The translations under genes and the position numbers were made by a program. The notes under the pieces were generated by a model. That model saw only the letters and a list, made by a program, of their open reading frames with translations, did not search any database and was not told the DNA's origin. Of a stretch of DNA of 64,000 nucleotides, positions 59,905 to 64,000 are shown one piece after another (positions within the stretch are counted from its first letter, which is position 1; each line of letters starts with the position of its first letter). Location: positions 981,704 to 1,045,703 of the forward strand of contig NZ_MSCO01000001.1 of NCBI RefSeq assembly GCF_002954705.1, read 5' to 3'. The stretch comes from Aliivibrio sifiae (GTDB lineage: Bacteria > Pseudomonadota > Gammaproteobacteria > Enterobacterales > Vibrionaceae).

Positions 59905-62349
59905 ATGAAATTCCAACTCTCTTTCTTAGCATTTGCTGTCGCTTTTGGGCTGACTGGTTGTGGTGATGAAACCGTTAACCATATATCAACGTCTAATCCT
60001 GACGTTCCATCTATAAGCGTTCCCGCAGTGTCCGGTTTTGCAAAGTATATAAACCCATTAATTGGTACGGGTGCTGATGGGCATACTTTTCCTGGTGCAG
60101 TATATCCTTCTGGTATGGTTCAGTTATCCCCTGATACAGAAATGGATGGTTGGGGCTCTGCGGCAGGTTATTTTGATCATGGTAAATTAGTTGATATTCC
60201 TGTATATGGTTTTTCTCATACTCATTTATCTGGAACGGGTATTACTGACTTAGGTGATATTCTTGTTCTTCCATTTATAAATAAATCGAATGCAACTTAT
60301 AATACGTTTGATAAGAAAAATGAAATTGCTCAAGCCGGTTATTATGCAGTAGACCTAAATAATGGGGAAATAAAAGCAGAATTAACGACATCTCCTCGTG
60401 TTGGTTATCATCGATATACTTTTAAAAAAGGAGCAACACCTTATATTAAGCTTGATCTTGACCATACCTTAAATAAATCTTGGGGTAATAGAACTACGAT
60501 TGGAGACATTGAAATTGTAGATGAATATACCATTAAAGGTAAACGCAGTTCTGATGGTTGGGCTAATAATCAGCATGTCTATTTCTATGCCAAGTTTAGT
60601 CAACCAATTCTAAAAGCAACAGCCATGATTGATGATGTTGAAACGGATATTGCACTTAAAAATGAAGGCGGTATTGAAGCGGTTCATACGATTGCCTATT
60701 TAGAATTCGCAGAATCAAGCAAACCCGTTGAAATGAAAGTAGCAATATCACCAGTGAGTGCAGAAGGGGCTGAAGGAAATTTAAACGCCGAAGTACCGCA
60801 TTGGGATTTTTCTAAAGTACGCAACACCTCTTTGAATGCTTGGAACCAAGAACTTAATAAAATTAAGATTGAAGGTGGAACAGAAGAGCAGCGTGAAATC
60901 TTTTATACTTCCCTATATCACGCCTCAATCGCCCCTATGATTTTCCAAGATGTTGATGGTAAATATCGTGCAATGCGAACTCAAGATATTAAAGATGCAG
61001 AGGATATCCCTAATTACTCAATCTATTCAATGTGGGATACGTTTCGTGCATTTCATCCACTTCAAACAATAATAAACCCACAGCGTGCAGAAGAATATGC
61101 GAATGACTTAATTCGTAAATATGAAGACGGTGGCATTCTTCCTAAATGGGAGCTTCATGGTCATTACACAGGAACGATGATTGGGTTTCCTGCCATTTCT
61201 ATTATTGCAGATGCAATGGTAAAAGGGCTTGATATTGATGAGACTAAAGCAAAAGCGGCGGCAGAATTTACAGCTCGTTACCAAGAGAAGCAGCAATTTA
61301 TTGATGCTGGTTGGACAGAAGATCAGAACTTAGGTGCGGCTAATGTAGTGCAAGTTAAAGTGTATGAAGAAAATGGGTTTGTGCATCATGGTTACTGGAA
61401 CTCAGCATCTTATACGTTAGAGTTTGCTTATGGTGATTGGGCTATGTCTGAAATTGCTCGTATGAGTGGTGATATTGCTCTTCAAGATGAATTCATAACT
61501 CGTGCTGATAATTGGAAAAATCATTGGGATGCAGAAACTGGATTCTTACGTCCAAAAAATCATCCGGACAGCACTCGTCCGGAAAAACCAGCGTCAGAGT
61601 TTAATCATCCAATTGCACACTGTGAGACAGTTGATGAGGTGAAAACCTGTACATTTGAGCCCTTTGATCCTTACTACGTAGATGAATTTGCCTTTACTGA
61701 AGGTAATGCGTGGCAATGGAAATTTCAGCCGATGCATGATTTTGAAGGCTTAAAAGCAGCCATTTATGAAGCTGATGTAGCGAAAGGAATTGATACTTCA
61801 CCAGAGAAAGCATTTCGTGAAGATTTAGATGAGCTATTTAATGCAAGTTCCTCTAATACTGGCGAAGAGTTACCTGATTTAACGGGGTATGTTGGTCAAT
61901 ATATGCATGGTAATGAGCCATCTCATCATATTCCTTATTTATACAATATGACGGATGAACCTTGGAAAGCACAAGAATACTTAGACCGTATTATGAATGA
62001 AATGTACTCAGCAACGCCAACAGGCATTGTTGGTAATGAAGATGTTGGTCAAATGTCTTCTTGGTACATCATGTCGGCAATGGGCTTCTATCAAGTCACC
62101 CCCGCAGATCCAACTTACAGCATTGGTCGCCCATTGTTTAATAAGACGACTTTAGCAGTGAAAGGTGGTGAGTTTACGATTACGGCAGATAACAATAGCC
62201 CTCATCATAAATACGTGAAATCAGTGAGTATTAATGGCCAACCATTAAATGACTTCTCATTCGAACATAGTGATATCAAAGCAGGCGGTAACTTACATTT
62301 TGTAATGACTGGCGACAAAAACCAAGCAATGAAAGCGGTTCTAAATTAA
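59905..62349 (+). CDS. GH92-family alpha-mannosidase-like lipoprotein (1)
   Basis: An 814-residue surface or periplasmic lipoprotein: signal MKFQLSFLAFAVAFGLTGC, then an N-terminal beta-domain (INPLIGTGADGHTFPGAVYPSGMVQLSPDT) and an (alpha/alpha)6 catalytic domain (YSMWDTFRAFHPLQTI, EGNAWQWKF near residue 599, GNEDVGQMSSWYIMSAMGFY near 710). These are the landmarks of calcium-dependent exo-alpha-mannosidases; linkage specificity cannot be read. The ATG at 59905 with AAGGAA is chosen over an earlier in-frame start. It is followed 55 nt later by a paralogue. Confidence 0.9.
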   Translation: MKFQLSFLAFAVAFGLTGCGDETVNHISTSNPDVPSISVPAVSGFAKYINPLIGTGADGHTFPGAVYPSGMVQLSPDTEMDGWGSAAGYFDHGKLVDIPVYGFSHTHLSGTGITDLGDILVLPFINKSNATYNTFDKKNEIAQAGYYAVDLNNGEIKAELTTSPRVGYHRYTFKKGATPYIKLDLDHTLNKSWGNRTTIGDIEIVDEYTIKGKRSSDGWANNQHVYFYAKFSQPILKATAMIDDVETDIALKNEGGIEAVHTIAYLEFAESSKPVEMKVAISPVSAEGAEGNLNAEVPHWDFSKVRNTSLNAWNQELNKIKIEGGTEEQREIFYTSLYHASIAPMIFQDVDGKYRAMRTQDIKDAEDIPNYSIYSMWDTFRAFHPLQTIINPQRAEEYANDLIRKYEDGGILPKWELHGHYTGTMIGFPAISIIADAMVKGLDIDETKAKAAAEFTARYQEKQQFIDAGWTEDQNLGAANVVQVKVYEENGFVHHGYWNSASYTLEFAYGDWAMSEIARMSGDIALQDEFITRADNWKNHWDAETGFLRPKNHPDSTRPEKPASEFNHPIAHCETVDEVKTCTFEPFDPYYVDEFAFTEGNAWQWKFQPMHDFEGLKAAIYEADVAKGIDTSPEKAFREDLDELFNASSSNTGEELPDLTGYVGQYMHGNEPSHHIPYLYNMTDEPWKAQEYLDRIMNEMYSATPTGIVGNEDVGQMSSWYIMSAMGFYQVTPADPTYSIGRPLFNKTTLAVKGGEFTITADNNSPHHKYVKSVSINGQPLNDFSFEHSDIKAGGNLHFVMTGDKNQAMKAVLN

Positions 62350-62353
62350 CCCA

Positions 62354-62380
62354 AACAGGCACTGTTCATCAGTGCCTGTT
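62354..62380 (+). other. Intercistronic hairpin between GH92 genes
   Basis: AACAGGCACTG / CAGTGCCTGTT perfect 11-bp stem with a 5-nt loop and no strong T-run, so it may stabilise the first message or partly terminate before the second gene. Confidence 0.6.
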
Positions 62381-62404
62381 ACTTTGATAAGTAAAAGGAT
62401 TTCC

Positions 62405-64000
62405 ATGAAATTTAAACGATCTTATTTAGCATTCGCAATCGCTTTTGGTCTTGTTGGGTGTGCAGAAGAAACAGTTAATAATATTTATACAGAGAGTAAT
62501 GATACTAACACCTCTGTGACGTCTCCATTTCCTGAACTGGAGGGTAATGTTGCTTACATTAATCCTTTCATTGGTACTGGGTTTAATGGTCATACATTTC
62601 CGGGAGCCGTCGTGCCTGAAGGAATGGTGCAGCTCTCACCAGATACGGAGTTAATTGGCTGGCATTCTGCTTCAGGATATCACTATGATAAAGCTACCTT
62701 ATTTGGTTTTTCCCACACTCATATAAGTGGCGCGGGGATGGGAGGGCTTGGAGATATTCAGTTTCTACCATTTATAGAAAATAATGAAAAATATATAGAT
62801 GAATCAGATGATTATCGTAAAGCTAAATTTGTTAAGTTAGATAAAACAACAGAGATAGCAGAGGCGGGATATTATTCTGTAGAGATCGCCGATAACGGAA
62901 TAAAAGCAGAGTTAACCGCTTCAGAGCGAGTGGGCTTCCATCGATACACTTATCCAAAAGGTGAACCTATAAAACTTAAGATAGATTTAAACTCTATCCT
63001 GAATTCAGACTGGGGTTCAACATCGCTTCGTAATAAACTGAAAATCAGTGAAGATGGCTATTCGGTTATCGGTGAAAAAGATTCAGCAAACTTTTCGGGT
63101 TGGGCTAAAAACCAAAAACTGTTTTTTCATGCTACTTTCGATAAAAAAATTAAAGCCGTTTATCTATTAGCTGGCGGCGTTAAAGTAAATGGTTTAACGG
63201 CAGAGCATCGGTCTGAATTGATTTACAATGATGAAGGTGTCGCTATTAAGCGGACGAAAGCTGATGTAACTGCTTATATAGAATTTGAATCTGGTGATAA
63301 TCAAGAGTTGAATGCGCAAGTTGCAATTTCAGGTGTGAGTGCTGATGGCGCGAAAGAAAATCATGATGCAGAAGCCTATACCGATGGTAAATTAACACCA
63401 TTCAATGTTGCTCGAGGTAATGCCGTTAAAAAATGGAGTAAAGCGTTAAACTTCTTTATTAAAGGTGGTACGGAAGAAGAAAAAGAAATTTTTTATACTG
63501 CGTTATACCACACTAAAATTGCACCAATCGTTCATCAGGATGTGGATAAAAGCTTCCGAGGAATGGGGATTGGCTCTATGCGCAATGGTGAGGGAGAATA
63601 TACGATAACTTATGGTACCGCGACTGAAGATAAGCCCAATTTTACCGTGTATTCCTTATGGGATACATTCCGTGCGTTGCATCCTCTAAAAACAATTACA
63701 GAGCCGACCCGAGCGGTTCAATATGCGAAAAACTTAGTTCAAAAACAGGTGGAAAGTGGGTTGCTGCCTAAATGGGAACACATGGGAGATGAAACTGGAA
63801 CAATGGTTGGTTACCCTGCAGTTGCTGTCATTGCAGATGCCATGATTAAATACCCAGATGAATTCTCGCAAGAAGAGAAAGTTCAAGCTCTTAATGCCGC
63901 TATCGCTTCGTCAACCTATAAGCCTGAAGATTTTCCTCAATGGGATAAACAAGTACTTGATAAGACATTAACCGCACACGTTAAATACATTGAAGACCCT
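62405..64000 (+). CDS. GH92-family lipoprotein (2), partial
   Basis: The first 532 residues of a second GH92 protein, cut by the right edge. Signal and lipobox MKFKRSYLAFAIAFGLVGC, then INPFIGTGFNGHTFPGAVVPEGMVQLSPDTE, FSHTHISGAGMGGLGD and YSLWDTFRALHPLKTI match the upstream copy closely in domain order. It has extra segments (about residues 105-115 and 375-400), so it probably differs in specificity. An AAAGGA ribosome site precedes the ATG. Confidence 0.9.
   Translation, partial: MKFKRSYLAFAIAFGLVGCAEETVNNIYTESNDTNTSVTSPFPELEGNVAYINPFIGTGFNGHTFPGAVVPEGMVQLSPDTELIGWHSASGYHYDKATLFGFSHTHISGAGMGGLGDIQFLPFIENNEKYIDESDDYRKAKFVKLDKTTEIAEAGYYSVEIADNGIKAELTASERVGFHRYTYPKGEPIKLKIDLNSILNSDWGSTSLRNKLKISEDGYSVIGEKDSANFSGWAKNQKLFFHATFDKKIKAVYLLAGGVKVNGLTAEHRSELIYNDEGVAIKRTKADVTAYIEFESGDNQELNAQVAISGVSADGAKENHDAEAYTDGKLTPFNVARGNAVKKWSKALNFFIKGGTEEEKEIFYTALYHTKIAPIVHQDVDKSFRGMGIGSMRNGEGEYTITYGTATEDKPNFTVYSLWDTFRALHPLKTITEPTRAVQYAKNLVQKQVESGLLPKWEHMGDETGTMVGYPAVAVIADAMIKYPDEFSQEEKVQALNAAIASSTYKPEDFPQWDKQVLDKTLTAHVKYIEDP

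Overview
The window is chromosomal DNA from a low-GC Vibrionaceae bacterium, most likely Aliivibrio (the Vibrio fischeri group). The case rests on an AinS/AinR (LuxM/LuxN-type) acyl-homoserine-lactone signalling pair, fused trpCF, a histidine-leader attenuator, paired AT-rich porin genes and the yciIAB / trp-rnm-yciO / rluB-yciK-sohB-yciN-topA gene order of gamma-proteobacteria. No rRNA, tRNA, insertion sequence, phage or CRISPR array was seen.

Layout. 1-6807 (minus): the start of a type VI secretion cluster, tssA-tssB-tssC-tssE-tssF-tssG, cut by the left edge. 7085-10831 (minus): rsmS-priC, a TauE/SafE-family permease and the helicase dinG. 11360-14032 (plus): two tandem porins with near-identical leaders. 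14251-21898 (plus): the histidine operon with leader peptide and attenuator (hisLGDCBHAFI), interrupted by two non-coding repeats, then a pseudouridine synthase and a methyltransferase. 23703-28520 (minus): a peptide/nickel-type ABC importer with a Zur-like box in front; next to it a MATE exporter with a Fur-like box. 30214-33607 (minus): an AspS-like lipoprotein, yciI, yciA, yciB and a dicarboxylate/amino-acid symporter. 33925-40869 (minus): trpLEGDCFBA with attenuator and a TrpR-type operator; rnm and yciO diverge from it. 42532-46221 (minus): ainR and ainS. 46455-52941: rluB, yciK, sohB, yciN, topA. 53140-56362 (plus): an SLC13 transporter with a histidine kinase and a receiver protein. 56422-59370: ldhA and a phosphohexomutase. 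59905-64000 (plus): two tandem GH92 glycosidase lipoproteins, the second cut by the right edge.

The most notable observations are two genes whose best-supported start is out of frame with the body of the gene because of a short repeat. The ainS start is separated from the rest by an A8 run (deleting one A restores the frame), and the ABC substrate-binding lipoprotein has an extra 8-bp tandem repeat unit inside its signal peptide (deleting one unit restores a textbook lipoprotein signal). Either could be reversible on/off switching, fixed mutation or, mainly for the A8 run, sequencing error. Together with the Zur-like and Fur-like boxes, the 23.7-30.0 kb region reads as a metal-responsive export/import module that I cannot match to a named system.
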